Positions 55,998-63,337 of a DNA stretch of 64,000 bases are shown piece after piece. The notes under the pieces were generated by a model, which saw nothing but the letters and a program-made list of their open reading frames with translations, was not told where the DNA came from and made no database searches. The position numbers were made by a program, and so were the translations under genes. Source of the stretch: Agrobacterium arsenijevicii. GTDB taxonomy: Bacteria > Pseudomonadota > Alphaproteobacteria > Rhizobiales > Rhizobiaceae. The first letter of the stretch is position 1. Every line of letters begins with the position of its first letter. Location of the stretch: positions 186,001 to 250,000 of the forward strand of contig JWIT01000001.1 in the NCBI GenBank assembly GCA_000949895.1, written 5' to 3'.

Positions 55998-56576
55998 TCA
56001 GACGGTGATGCGCTCCAGTAATGGATGAGCTATTGCGCCGAAAGTCGCAGCGTCGCCGTGGGCGCGCGCTGAAAGCATTGCGCCATGTACGGTGGCCATG
56101 AACATTTCGGCATTGGCCCTGGCGGTCCCGGTCAGCGCGAGGCGGCCTTGCGCAACGCCGCGCTCCAGAACGGCGGTGAGCCAGTCCGAAAGCGTTCGAA
56201 AATGTGTTCGCACTTCAAGAACGACCGGTTCGGGAAGGACCGGAATCTCACTGGCGAGCAGGGCGCAGACGCAGAAGGGATGCGTCGCGTCAGCGATACA
56301 CCCCTCCCAATAGCCGACATAAGCGCGAAGTTGCTCAAACGGATCGGAGATGTTTCGTTCCAGCTCGGCGAACCCGGCTTCCGCCTCCTTCCGGTACTGC
56401 TCAACCAGTTTACGGACCAGATCTGATTTGCTCGGAAAATGGTGGTGAATGCTCGCATTGCGAATGCCGACCACACTGGAAATATCGGCATAGCTGAAAC
56501 TGTTATAGCCACCCTTGATAATCAGCGAGCGCGCGCAGCGAAGAATGTCGTCAGCTGTGGTTTGTGGATTTTTCAT
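55998..56576 (-). CDS. TetR/AcrR family transcription regulator
   Basis: 192 residues. N-terminal helix-turn-helix (about 10-57: ADDILRCARSLIIKGGYNSFSYADISSVVGIRNASIHHHFPSKSDLV). The C-terminal ligand domain (from about 85) is of the TetR_C type with a conserved Cys pair (PFCVCALLASE). An inverted repeat just upstream (56585-56604) is probably its own operator. Ligand unknown. Confidence 0.9.
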   Translation of the reverse strand: MKNPQTTADDILRCARSLIIKGGYNSFSYADISSVVGIRNASIHHHFPSKSDLVRKLVEQYRKEAEAGFAELERNISDPFEQLRAYVGYWEGCIADATHPFCVCALLASEIPVLPEPVVLEVRTHFRTLSDWLTAVLERGVAQGRLALTGTARANAEMFMATVHGAMLSARAHGDAATFGAIAHPLLERITV

Positions 56577-56584
56577 AACATCTA

Positions 56585-56604
56585 TCTACCAATCAGTAGG
56601 TAGA
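56585..56604. promoter_or_regulatory. Operator-like dyad upstream of the TetR gene
   Basis: TCTACC (56585-56590) and GGTAGA (56599-56604) face each other around an 8-base centre, a length typical for TetR dimer sites. It lies 8 bases before the regulator start. Confidence 0.65.
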
Positions 56605-56818
56605 ATGTCAATTCACAGAGACTTTGCCCAGGCAATGACAAGGGGCTCGTGGCAACTCTAACCCAGCGCTCCGCGCATGATTGACTTTTTGCCCTTTTTC
56701 ATCAGTATTTCGGCGGTCTTCCGCAGAGCCTCCACCCGGTTTCACTTCGGATCGGTGTCGGGAATCCGACAGGTGAGATTGCATTCAGCCTGCCGAAGAC
56801 ATTGAGAGGAGCCCGTCG

Positions 56819-57520
56819 ATGACCTCCAATGTTGACCCAAAGCCAATGTCACGCACTGCCGTGATCCTGTACCCCATCAGTTTACTACTCGGTCTCATTG
56901 CGCTGGTCTTCCTGCCGGCGGGCCGGATCGACTGGCTTCCGGGCTGGATCTTCGTTGCGGTCATTATCGCCGCCTTCGCTCTTTCCGCGCTGGTATTGGC
57001 GCTTGTGAACCCGGTCATCTTCCGCGCCCGCAGCCGGTTTCAGCCGGGCACCAAGCGATGGGACCTGATACTCGTTACCGTCATCCTTTTGGCTTTTGCC
57101 GCTGAAATCCCGCTTGCAGCGCTTGATGCCGGTCGGATGGGATGGTCCGCCGTGCCGCTCTGGGTCGTCCAGATCGGTTATGTCCTGCTTGTCGGCGGTA
57201 TCGCCGTTACGGCCTGGGCTCAGACCGTCAATCCGTTTTTCGAGCCGGGTGTCCGTATCCAGAGCGAGCGCGGGCAACGGGTGATTACATCAGGCCCTTA
57301 CGGTTTCGTGCGCCACCCCGGTTATACCGCCGCCATCGCCATGTTCATCGGAATACCGCTCGCGCTCGCTTCGTGGGTAGCCCTGCTGCCGGCCGCTCTG
57401 GCGATCGCCGTGCTGGTCCTGCGCACCAGCATGGAGGATCGTCTGCTTCAGGCCGAGCTGCCCGGTTACGCCGACTATGCACGCGAAAGGCGCTATCGGC
57501 TGCTGCCCGGGATCTGGTGA
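56819..57520 (+). CDS. Isoprenylcysteine carboxyl methyltransferase-like membrane protein
   Basis: ICMT/PEMT-type family, 233 residues, about five helices. The C-terminal cofactor motif is present: GPYGFVRHPGYTAAIAM and the ERRYRLLPGIW end with ExxL-type pattern (MEDRLLQAELPGY). Bacterial members methylate isoprenoid or phospholipid-like substrates, mostly unknown. ATG at 56819, with GAGAGGAG upstream. Divergent from the TetR gene. Confidence 0.85.
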   Translation: MTSNVDPKPMSRTAVILYPISLLLGLIALVFLPAGRIDWLPGWIFVAVIIAAFALSALVLALVNPVIFRARSRFQPGTKRWDLILVTVILLAFAAEIPLAALDAGRMGWSAVPLWVVQIGYVLLVGGIAVTAWAQTVNPFFEPGVRIQSERGQRVITSGPYGFVRHPGYTAAIAMFIGIPLALASWVALLPAALAIAVLVLRTSMEDRLLQAELPGYADYARERRYRLLPGIW

Positions 57521-57627
57521 TACCGGCCTCTAGCAACACTCGATTCATTTGTTCTCTTTTTGTTCTTTAACTTTTCCCCCTGTAATGATAGTGTCGCGGC
57601 CTTGGCATAAGGCCACGGAGCATCGTC

Positions 57628-58308
57628 ATGGGTCATGAGTTGACGACGGAACAGGCGTCCGAACAGTTCATTCTTGAGGGATTTGAGCCGTGGAAAATGC
57701 GGCGCACCGCTACTGGCTCTCGCAGCAAACTTTTCGTTGCAATGAAGCCGCCATGGGCCATGGCCGAGAGGATTTTTACCGATGCGGCCGATCATGCAGC
57801 CGGACGAACACGACGTAAGGCCTATCCCACCGAACTGTTGCATATAACGCTTGTGGGTATTGGCGGTTTTCAGGCGATTCCGCACGGCCTGATAAACAGG
57901 CTGCAGACAGCAATGGAGGATGTGCAGGCCCGGCCAATCTCCGTCACGCTGGACAGAAGCGCGCTTTTCGGCAATCGAAACAGCCTTGCGCTACACAATG
58001 GTGGAGGTTTGCCAGCGATCTCCAGTCTGGCTGCGATGATACGGCGCGCGTTGAGGCGACGGAACCTGCCCTGTGCCCCGCAGCAATCGCTGACACCACA
58101 TGTCACGACAATCTACGGATGCGGGAAGATCGATCTGATGCCGATCAGGAACCCTTATTGCTGGCTGGCGGGTGATTTCGAACTGGTTTTCAGCCATTAC
58201 GGCGAAACACGCCACGAATCTTTCGGGCGATGGGCGCTGCTGCCGGATGCGGACGATTACCCACAAACTGCGGCGCAACTGGATTTATATGCACCTGAAG
58301 CGGCATAA
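57628..58308 (+). CDS. 2'-5' RNA ligase-like 2H phosphoesterase
   Basis: 226 residues of the 2H superfamily, which cleaves or ligates 2',5' linkages and 2',3'-cyclic phosphates of RNA ends (LigT/ThpR type). Both HxT motifs are present: LLHITLVG (about 71-78) and LTPHVTTIYG (about 154-163). About 35 extra N-terminal residues precede the usual KLFVAMKP start, so an internal start is possible. A natural substrate is not obvious. Confidence 0.85.
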   Translation: MGHELTTEQASEQFILEGFEPWKMRRTATGSRSKLFVAMKPPWAMAERIFTDAADHAAGRTRRKAYPTELLHITLVGIGGFQAIPHGLINRLQTAMEDVQARPISVTLDRSALFGNRNSLALHNGGGLPAISSLAAMIRRALRRRNLPCAPQQSLTPHVTTIYGCGKIDLMPIRNPYCWLAGDFELVFSHYGETRHESFGRWALLPDADDYPQTAAQLDLYAPEAA

Positions 58309-58444
58309 ACATTGGCGAGGCAATGCCGCCTCGCTTCATATCTGAGGGCATGAAGCACGTCCGTTCAACCGGAATGCTTCAGCTATTCATGCAAATCCAA
58401 ACCACAACCGCACCGCAGTCCGGTTCGAAATTGCTCTCACCCTA

Positions 58445-58612
58445 TTAGAGCTGAACCTTGTCGAAAGCCTTGCCATCGATGCCGAGGGCTTCAAGGTCAG
58501 CGCGGGCGGGCTTGCGATGCGCGCGAACAGCGGCCGAAACCGAAAGTGCTGCACCGAGAACGGCGAAGGTTTCACCGAAGAAGTTACGCGATGTCTTTGC
58601 AACCTGACGCAT
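58445..58612 (-). CDS. Conserved-looking 55-residue small protein
   Basis: Starts at the ATG (58610-58612) with a GGAGAG ribosome site, ends TAA at 58445. The protein reads MRQVAKTSRNFFGETF at the N-terminus, then a hydrophobic helix (AVLGAALSVSAAVRAH) and a C-terminal KPARADLEALGIDGKAF stretch. A DUF1127-type protein of rhizobia has some similar features, but I do not assign a family. The strong ribosome site and balanced codon use make it likely to be real although it is too short for ordinary gene callers. Confidence 0.65.
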   Translation of the reverse strand: MRQVAKTSRNFFGETFAVLGAALSVSAAVRAHRKPARADLEALGIDGKAFDKVQL

Positions 58613-58844
58613 TTTTCTCTCCATATTTGATGGCCAGATAATGGGTCTTTTGGGTCTTCTCTACAACTCATGATGTAGCAGGGAAGCCATGCAGCTTAGC
58701 TCGCGCTCGTTTGGATGCCAGATATTACGCCTTTGCATGGCTCATGCTTTGCACTTCAAAAAGGGCGCATGGCGCCTCCGGCAGCGGGTTGAATAAGGCG
58801 GATATTTTGTTATGCCGTTGGGCTAGGACAAAGAGGCGGACAAC

Positions 58845-59192
58845 ATGACGGTCACCATTTACGGCATCAAGAACTGCGACACGATGAAAAAAGCCAGAAG
58901 CTGGCTCGAAGCCAACGGCGTCGACTATTCTTTCCATGACTACAAGGCGGTCGGCATCGACCGGGCCCACCTCGAAACATGGTGCGATGCCGCGGGTTGG
59001 GAAACGGTTCTCAACCGGGCTGGCACCACCTTCAAAAAACTGGATGACAGCCAGAAGGCCGACCTGAACCGCGAGAAGGCCATTGGCCTGATGCTGGAGC
59101 AACCCTCCATGATCAAGCGCCCCGTGCTGGAGACCAAGGGTAAGATAACCGTCGGCTTCAAGCCGGAAGCCTACCAGACCCTGTTTACGTGA
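58845..59192 (+). CDS. ArsC/Spx-like protein (YffB type)
   Basis: 115 residues of the arsenate-reductase-like thioredoxin fold. One conserved Cys in GIKNCDTMKKARSWLEANGVDY; the second cysteine of true ArsC is absent, matching the YffB group, whose function is unknown and may involve glutathione. The C-terminal QPSMIKRPVLETKGKITVGFK is typical. It begins a plus-strand group with the YbaK-like gene and the aminopeptidase. Confidence 0.88.
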   Translation: MTVTIYGIKNCDTMKKARSWLEANGVDYSFHDYKAVGIDRAHLETWCDAAGWETVLNRAGTTFKKLDDSQKADLNREKAIGLMLEQPSMIKRPVLETKGKITVGFKPEAYQTLFT

Positions 59193-59204
59193 GCGCAGCC
59201 TGCC

Positions 59205-59681
59205 ATGTCCAGAACAACCCGCGCCACACAAATGCTGACCAAGGCCGGCGTGGCCTTCACCACCGTCACCTATGACTATGACCCAAATGCCGACCGGATC
59301 GGCCTGCAGGCTGCAGAAGCGATCGGCGAACCGCCGCATCTGGTGTTGAAAACGCTGATGGCGGAACTCGATGGCAAACCGGTCTGTGTCGTCGTGCCCT
59401 CCGACCGCGAGGTGAGCATGAAGAAGCTCGCCGCCGCCTTCGGGGGCAAATCCGCCAGCATGATGAAACCCGCCGATGCCGAGCGCGCAACCGGTTATCA
59501 CGTCGGTGGCATCAGCCCTTTCGGGCAGAAAAAACAGGTGCCGACCGCCATCGAGGCTGGGGCCATGACCCATCCTTATGTCTTCATGAATGGCGGCCAG
59601 CGCGGTTTGCAGGTGAAACTTTCCCCCGGTGATGCGCAGACGGCGCTGAAGGCGATCGTCGCGTCTTTGGTTGCCGATTGA
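59205..59681 (+). CDS. YbaK/EbsC-type Cys-tRNA(Pro) deacylase
   Basis: Removes cysteine mischarged on prolyl-tRNA. 158 residues. The family Lys and Gly loops are visible: the catalytic Lys in VLKTLMAELDGKPVC (about 48-50), SDREVSMKKLAAAFG, TGYHVGGISPFGQKK and MNGGQRGLQVKLSPGDAQTAL. Normal length. It follows the YffB-like gene by 12 bases. Confidence 0.9.
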   Translation: MSRTTRATQMLTKAGVAFTTVTYDYDPNADRIGLQAAEAIGEPPHLVLKTLMAELDGKPVCVVVPSDREVSMKKLAAAFGGKSASMMKPADAERATGYHVGGISPFGQKKQVPTAIEAGAMTHPYVFMNGGQRGLQVKLSPGDAQTALKAIVASLVAD

Positions 59682-59768
59682 CGCTTGAACGCCGCCTTGA
59701 AAGCATTTGGCTTTCGAAGCGAATGGGCTATGGTCGGTGCCTCCAATTGAAATATGCGAAGGTAGATC

Positions 59769-61007
59769 ATGACCGTTTCCCCCATAGATCCCGTCAAACT
59801 CGAGAAACTTGCCGAAGTCGCCGTCAAGGTCGGCCTGCAATTGCAGAAGGATCAGGATCTGGTGATTACCGCGCCGCTGGCCGCCCTGCCGCTGGTTCGG
59901 CTCTTGACCAAACACGCCTATCTGGCGGGCGGCGGACTCGTCACCACCTTCTATTCCGACGAGGAAACTACGCTTTCCCGCTACCGCCACGCCAGCGACG
60001 CCAATTTCGACCGGGCTTCCGGCTGGCTCTACGAAGGCATGGCCAAGGCCTATGCCAATGGTGCGGCGCGGCTTGCAATCGCCGGCGACAACCCCATGCT
60101 GCTGGCCGAACAGGACCCCGCCAAGGTGGCGCGCGCCAACAAGGCCAATTCCACCGCCTACAAGCCGGCACTGGAGAAGATTTCCAATTTCGACATCAAC
60201 TGGAACATCATCTCCTATCCTAACCCGTCCTGGGCAAGGCAGGTCTTTCCCGGTGTGTCGGAAGACGAAGCGGTCCGTAAGCTCGCGGATGCCATCTTCT
60301 CCGCCTCGCGGGTGGATTTGGCCGATCCGGTTGCGGCATGGGCAGAGCATAATGCCAATCTCGCCAAGCGCTCGGCATGGCTGAACGGTGAACGTTTCTC
60401 GTCCCTGCATTTCACCGGCCCCGGCACCGATGTGAAGATCGGTCTGGCGGATGGCCACGAATGGCATGGCGGCGCCTCCACCGCCACGAATGGCGTTACC
60501 TGCAACCCCAACATCCCGACGGAAGAAGTGTTCACCACGCCGCATGCGCTACGCGTTGATGGTTATGTGTCCAGCACGAAGCCGCTTTCGCATCAGGGAA
60601 CGCTGATCGACGATATCCAGGTGAAGTTCGAGGCGGGCCGCATCGTCGAAGCCAAGGCTTCGAAGGGCGAAGCGGTGCTGAACAAGGTGCTCGATACCGA
60701 CGAGGGCGCGCGGCGTCTCGGCGAAGTGGCGCTTGTGCCGCATTCCTCACCGATCTCGGCAAGCGGCATCCTGTTCTACAACACGCTTTTCGACGAAAAC
60801 GCTTCCTGCCACATTGCGCTCGGCCAATGCTATTCGAAATGCTTCCTCGACGGCGCTTCGCTGTCGCAGGATCAGATCAAGGCGCAGGGCGGCAATTCCA
60901 GCCTGATCCACATCGACTGGATGATCGGTTCCGACAAGGTGGATATCGACGGCGTGAAGCCGGATGGCTCCACGGTTCCGGTGATGCGCAAGGGCGAATG
61001 GGCCTGA
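59769..61007 (+). CDS. Aminopeptidase, M29 family (AmpS/thermophilic aminopeptidase)
   Basis: Metalloaminopeptidase with a dinuclear site, 412 residues. The catalytic region is recognisable: NIPTEEVFTTP (metal-binding Glu), LVPHSSPIS (His), FDENASCHIALGQCY (His, Asp neighbours) and NSSLIHIDWMIGS (His, Asp). The N-terminal Rossmann-like domain starts at PVKLEKLAEVAVKVGLQLQ. Upstream ATG 59769. Broad N-terminal amino-acid specificity is expected. Confidence 0.92.
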   Translation: MTVSPIDPVKLEKLAEVAVKVGLQLQKDQDLVITAPLAALPLVRLLTKHAYLAGGGLVTTFYSDEETTLSRYRHASDANFDRASGWLYEGMAKAYANGAARLAIAGDNPMLLAEQDPAKVARANKANSTAYKPALEKISNFDINWNIISYPNPSWARQVFPGVSEDEAVRKLADAIFSASRVDLADPVAAWAEHNANLAKRSAWLNGERFSSLHFTGPGTDVKIGLADGHEWHGGASTATNGVTCNPNIPTEEVFTTPHALRVDGYVSSTKPLSHQGTLIDDIQVKFEAGRIVEAKASKGEAVLNKVLDTDEGARRLGEVALVPHSSPISASGILFYNTLFDENASCHIALGQCYSKCFLDGASLSQDQIKAQGGNSSLIHIDWMIGSDKVDIDGVKPDGSTVPVMRKGEWA

Positions 61008-61014
61008 CAGGACC

Positions 61015-61881
61015 CTATCGCGGTAGCTGGCTGCGCTGACTGAGCCAGATGCTGAAGAGTACCGCAACGAACCCGACGATCTGCGCTGGCGTGAGGCTTT
61101 GGCCGAGCGCCAGCCAGCCGAGCAGGGTCGCAACGACCGGACTTAGAAAACCGAGCGACGCGGCAGCAGAGGGTTCGATGCGGGCGAGACCCCGGAACCA
61201 CAGAAAATAGGTCAAGGCGGCACCGATAAGACCCAGATAGGCCATGCCGAGAATATTGGCCGTGGTCGGTGCAGGCAGGGCCGGTTCGAGGAAATATGCG
61301 ACCGGCAGGAGCAGAATGCCACCGGCCGTCAATTGCCAGGCGGTGAAGGTGAGGTTCGATACCGGCGGCCGCCATTTGCGGGTGAGCACGGTTCCAAAGG
61401 CCATGGATACGGCACCGGCAAGACCGGCAGCCACGCCGACAGCATCCAGCGCGGCAGCACCCGGCGCCAGAACCAGAAGTGCGACGCCGACAATGCCCAG
61501 AAGACCAGCGGCGATGGCAAGCGGCCGGACCGGTGCAGTGAGAAACAGCCGTGAAAGACCGATCACGATCAGGGGCTGGATGGCACCCACCGTGGCCGCG
61601 ACTCCGCCCGGAAGCCGGTAGGCCGAAACGAACAGCATCGCCCAGAAAAACGAGAAGTTCAGTGCGCCGAGAATAAAGCTGCGCGGCCACCAGATGCCTT
61701 CCGGTAGTTTTCTGACGAGAAGCAACAGCAACACGCCGGCCGGCAATGCGCGCAGCATGGCGACATGGAACGGATATCCCTGCGGCAAGAATTCCGTCGT
61801 GACGAAATAGGTCGTGCCCCAGATCGCGGGGGCGAGTGCCGTCACCAGCACGTCGGCGGCATAGGTGGTATTTTTCTTCAT
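61015..61881 (-). CDS. EamA family drug/metabolite transporter (DMT)
   Basis: Ten-helix inner-membrane exporter, 288 residues. Two EamA repeats are evident (about 10-140 and 150-280): a typical AIWGTTYFVTTEFLPQGYPF opening and a second half ALTYFLWFRGLARIEPSAAASLGFLSPVVATLLGWLALGQSL. Closest to EamA/RhaT-type amino acid or metabolite exporters. Divergent from the MarR regulator, with a perfect palindrome in the shared spacer, so it is its probable target. Confidence 0.9.
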   Translation of the reverse strand: MKKNTTYAADVLVTALAPAIWGTTYFVTTEFLPQGYPFHVAMLRALPAGVLLLLLVRKLPEGIWWPRSFILGALNFSFFWAMLFVSAYRLPGGVAATVGAIQPLIVIGLSRLFLTAPVRPLAIAAGLLGIVGVALLVLAPGAAALDAVGVAAGLAGAVSMAFGTVLTRKWRPPVSNLTFTAWQLTAGGILLLPVAYFLEPALPAPTTANILGMAYLGLIGAALTYFLWFRGLARIEPSAAASLGFLSPVVATLLGWLALGQSLTPAQIVGFVAVLFSIWLSQRSQLPR

Positions 61882-61924
61882 TTCAAGAATCTCTACATCA
61901 AGATAAATGCAGTCTAGCCAATTT

Positions 61925-61942
61925 TATCTTGACGTCAAGATA
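61925..61942. promoter_or_regulatory. Perfect 18-bp operator TATCTTGAC-GTCAAGATA between EamA and MarR genes
   Basis: A perfect palindrome TATCTTGAC/GTCAAGATA, the usual length of MarR dimer sites. Related half-sites ATCAAGAT (about 61897-61904) and CTTGATAA (about 61954-61961) flank it in the 81-base spacer. Confidence 0.8.
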
Positions 61943-61962
61943 TCAATTGTTATGCCTTGATA

Positions 61963-62463
61963 ATGAGCAAAGAACCACTGGACCACGTCGATCACATTCT
62001 GGCGCAATGGCGCAGGGAGCGGCCCGATCTCAATGTCGGACCCATGGGGCTGCTCGGGCGCTTGAACCGGCTCACCACGCACCTTGCCCGCGAGGTGGAG
62101 GCGGTGCTGCTGAAACACGGCCTCTCCTCCTCCGCTTTCGATGTGCTGGCGACATTGCGACGTGCGGGCTCGCCCTACCGGCTTTCACCCGGTGATCTAC
62201 TGGCTATGACAATGGTCAGTTCCGGCACCATGACCAACCGGATCGACCAACTGGAAAAAGCCGGACTGGTGGAGCGTATCCACAATCCGCAGGACCGTCG
62301 TAGCGTGTTGATATCATTGACGGAGCGGGGATTTGCCATTGTCGAGGATGCCGTCAGCGCCCATGTCGAGAACCAACAGCGACTGGTCGCCCCTCTCAGC
62401 GAAGAAGAACGAACAACCCTGAACCGGCTTCTAAAGCGATTTTTGCGGGACTTTGAAGAATAG
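61963..62463 (+). CDS. MarR family transcription regulator
   Basis: 166 residues from the ATG at 61963; a TTG two codons earlier is less likely, and no strong ribosome site is visible. Winged helix-turn-helix about 50-115: SAFDVLATLRRAGSPYRLSPGDLLAMTMVSSGTMTNRIDQLEKAGLVERI with the NPQDRRSVLISLTERG wing, typical MarR. Divergent from the EamA exporter, and the palindrome between them suggests direct control of both genes in response to a toxic small molecule. Confidence 0.92.
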   Translation: MSKEPLDHVDHILAQWRRERPDLNVGPMGLLGRLNRLTTHLAREVEAVLLKHGLSSSAFDVLATLRRAGSPYRLSPGDLLAMTMVSSGTMTNRIDQLEKAGLVERIHNPQDRRSVLISLTERGFAIVEDAVSAHVENQQRLVAPLSEEERTTLNRLLKRFLRDFEE

Positions 62464-62548
62464 GCTTTGCGGCGTGGACAGGAACCCGCGATCGCGCCCG
62501 CAATGACGCTTGTTTCCGTGAGAAAAATCCTGTAAGCAATTTTCCATA

Positions 62549-62565
62549 AACCTGTCGTACAGGTT
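62549..62565. promoter_or_regulatory. GntR operator-like dyad overlapping the ribosome site region of the GntR gene
   Basis: AACCTGT-CGT-ACAGGTT, a perfect 7-bp inverted repeat with the GTnnnAC core of FadR-subfamily operators. It ends at the GGAGG ribosome site (62566-62570), so binding there could repress the gene's own transcription or translation start. Confidence 0.65.
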
Positions 62566-62575
62566 GGAGGAAAAA

Positions 62576-63283
62576 ATGTATAGCCCCATCTCGCATGAAA
62601 CCGGTCTCGTCAGCAGCACGATCGGCGCGATCACCCGCCACATCCGGGAAAACGAGCTTGCCCCCGGCGCAAAGCTGCCCAGCGAACTTTCACTCTCGCA
62701 ACAGCTCGGCGTTTCCCGCACCGTCGTTCGCGAGGCCTTCCGGTCCTTGTCGGCCATGCGCCTGATCGATGTCAGCGCCGGCAAGCGCGCCACGGTGGCG
62801 ACGCTGGATTATGGCGCGATGTCGCTGATGTTCGAACATGGCATTCACACCGAGCAGATCAACATCCAGCAGATTTACGACGTGCGCCGCACCATCGAAG
62901 TCAGAACCGTGACACTGGCGGCACTGCGGCGAACGGATGCGGAGGCGCTCGCCATTCTCGACCATGCCAACAATATGGAACGGGACTTCGGCGATAATGA
63001 CAAGGTCATGGAACACGACCTTGCCTTTCACCTCGCGGTTGCCAGAGCCTCCAAGAACCCGGTTTTCGAACTCATTCTCGGCGCCTTTCAGAACGTGACG
63101 CGCCAAACATGGCCGATTGGCTGGAAGAGCCGCACATCCGACGCGCAGCGCCATGCCGCAACTGAACTTCATATCGCCATCGGACAGGCTATCGCCGCGG
63201 GCGATCCGCAAACGGCCTCAACCTTGATGGCGCGACACTTCGATGAAAGCGTGCACGCGCTTCTGGCCGCCGGCATCGCCTGA
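62576..63283 (+). CDS. GntR family regulator, FadR/FCD subfamily
   Basis: 235 residues from the ATG at 62576, with GGAGG six bases upstream; the TTG at 62564 lies inside that site. N-terminal winged helix-turn-helix (about 15-75: ITRHIRENELAPGAKLPSELSLSQQLGVSRTVVREAFRSLSAMRLIDV). The C-terminal FCD domain (about 95-225) has a likely metal/ligand site with D and H residues (EHDLAFHLAVARASKNPVFELIL and TELHIAIGQAI). It probably controls the following racemase-family gene, as such sets often handle sugar acids. Confidence 0.92.
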   Translation: MYSPISHETGLVSSTIGAITRHIRENELAPGAKLPSELSLSQQLGVSRTVVREAFRSLSAMRLIDVSAGKRATVATLDYGAMSLMFEHGIHTEQINIQQIYDVRRTIEVRTVTLAALRRTDAEALAILDHANNMERDFGDNDKVMEHDLAFHLAVARASKNPVFELILGAFQNVTRQTWPIGWKSRTSDAQRHAATELHIAIGQAIAAGDPQTASTLMARHFDESVHALLAAGIA

Positions 63284-63337
63284 TTTTTCAAACGCAGTTC
63301 CAGACGGAAAACTGCCTGCCTCTGGAGGAGACACTTC

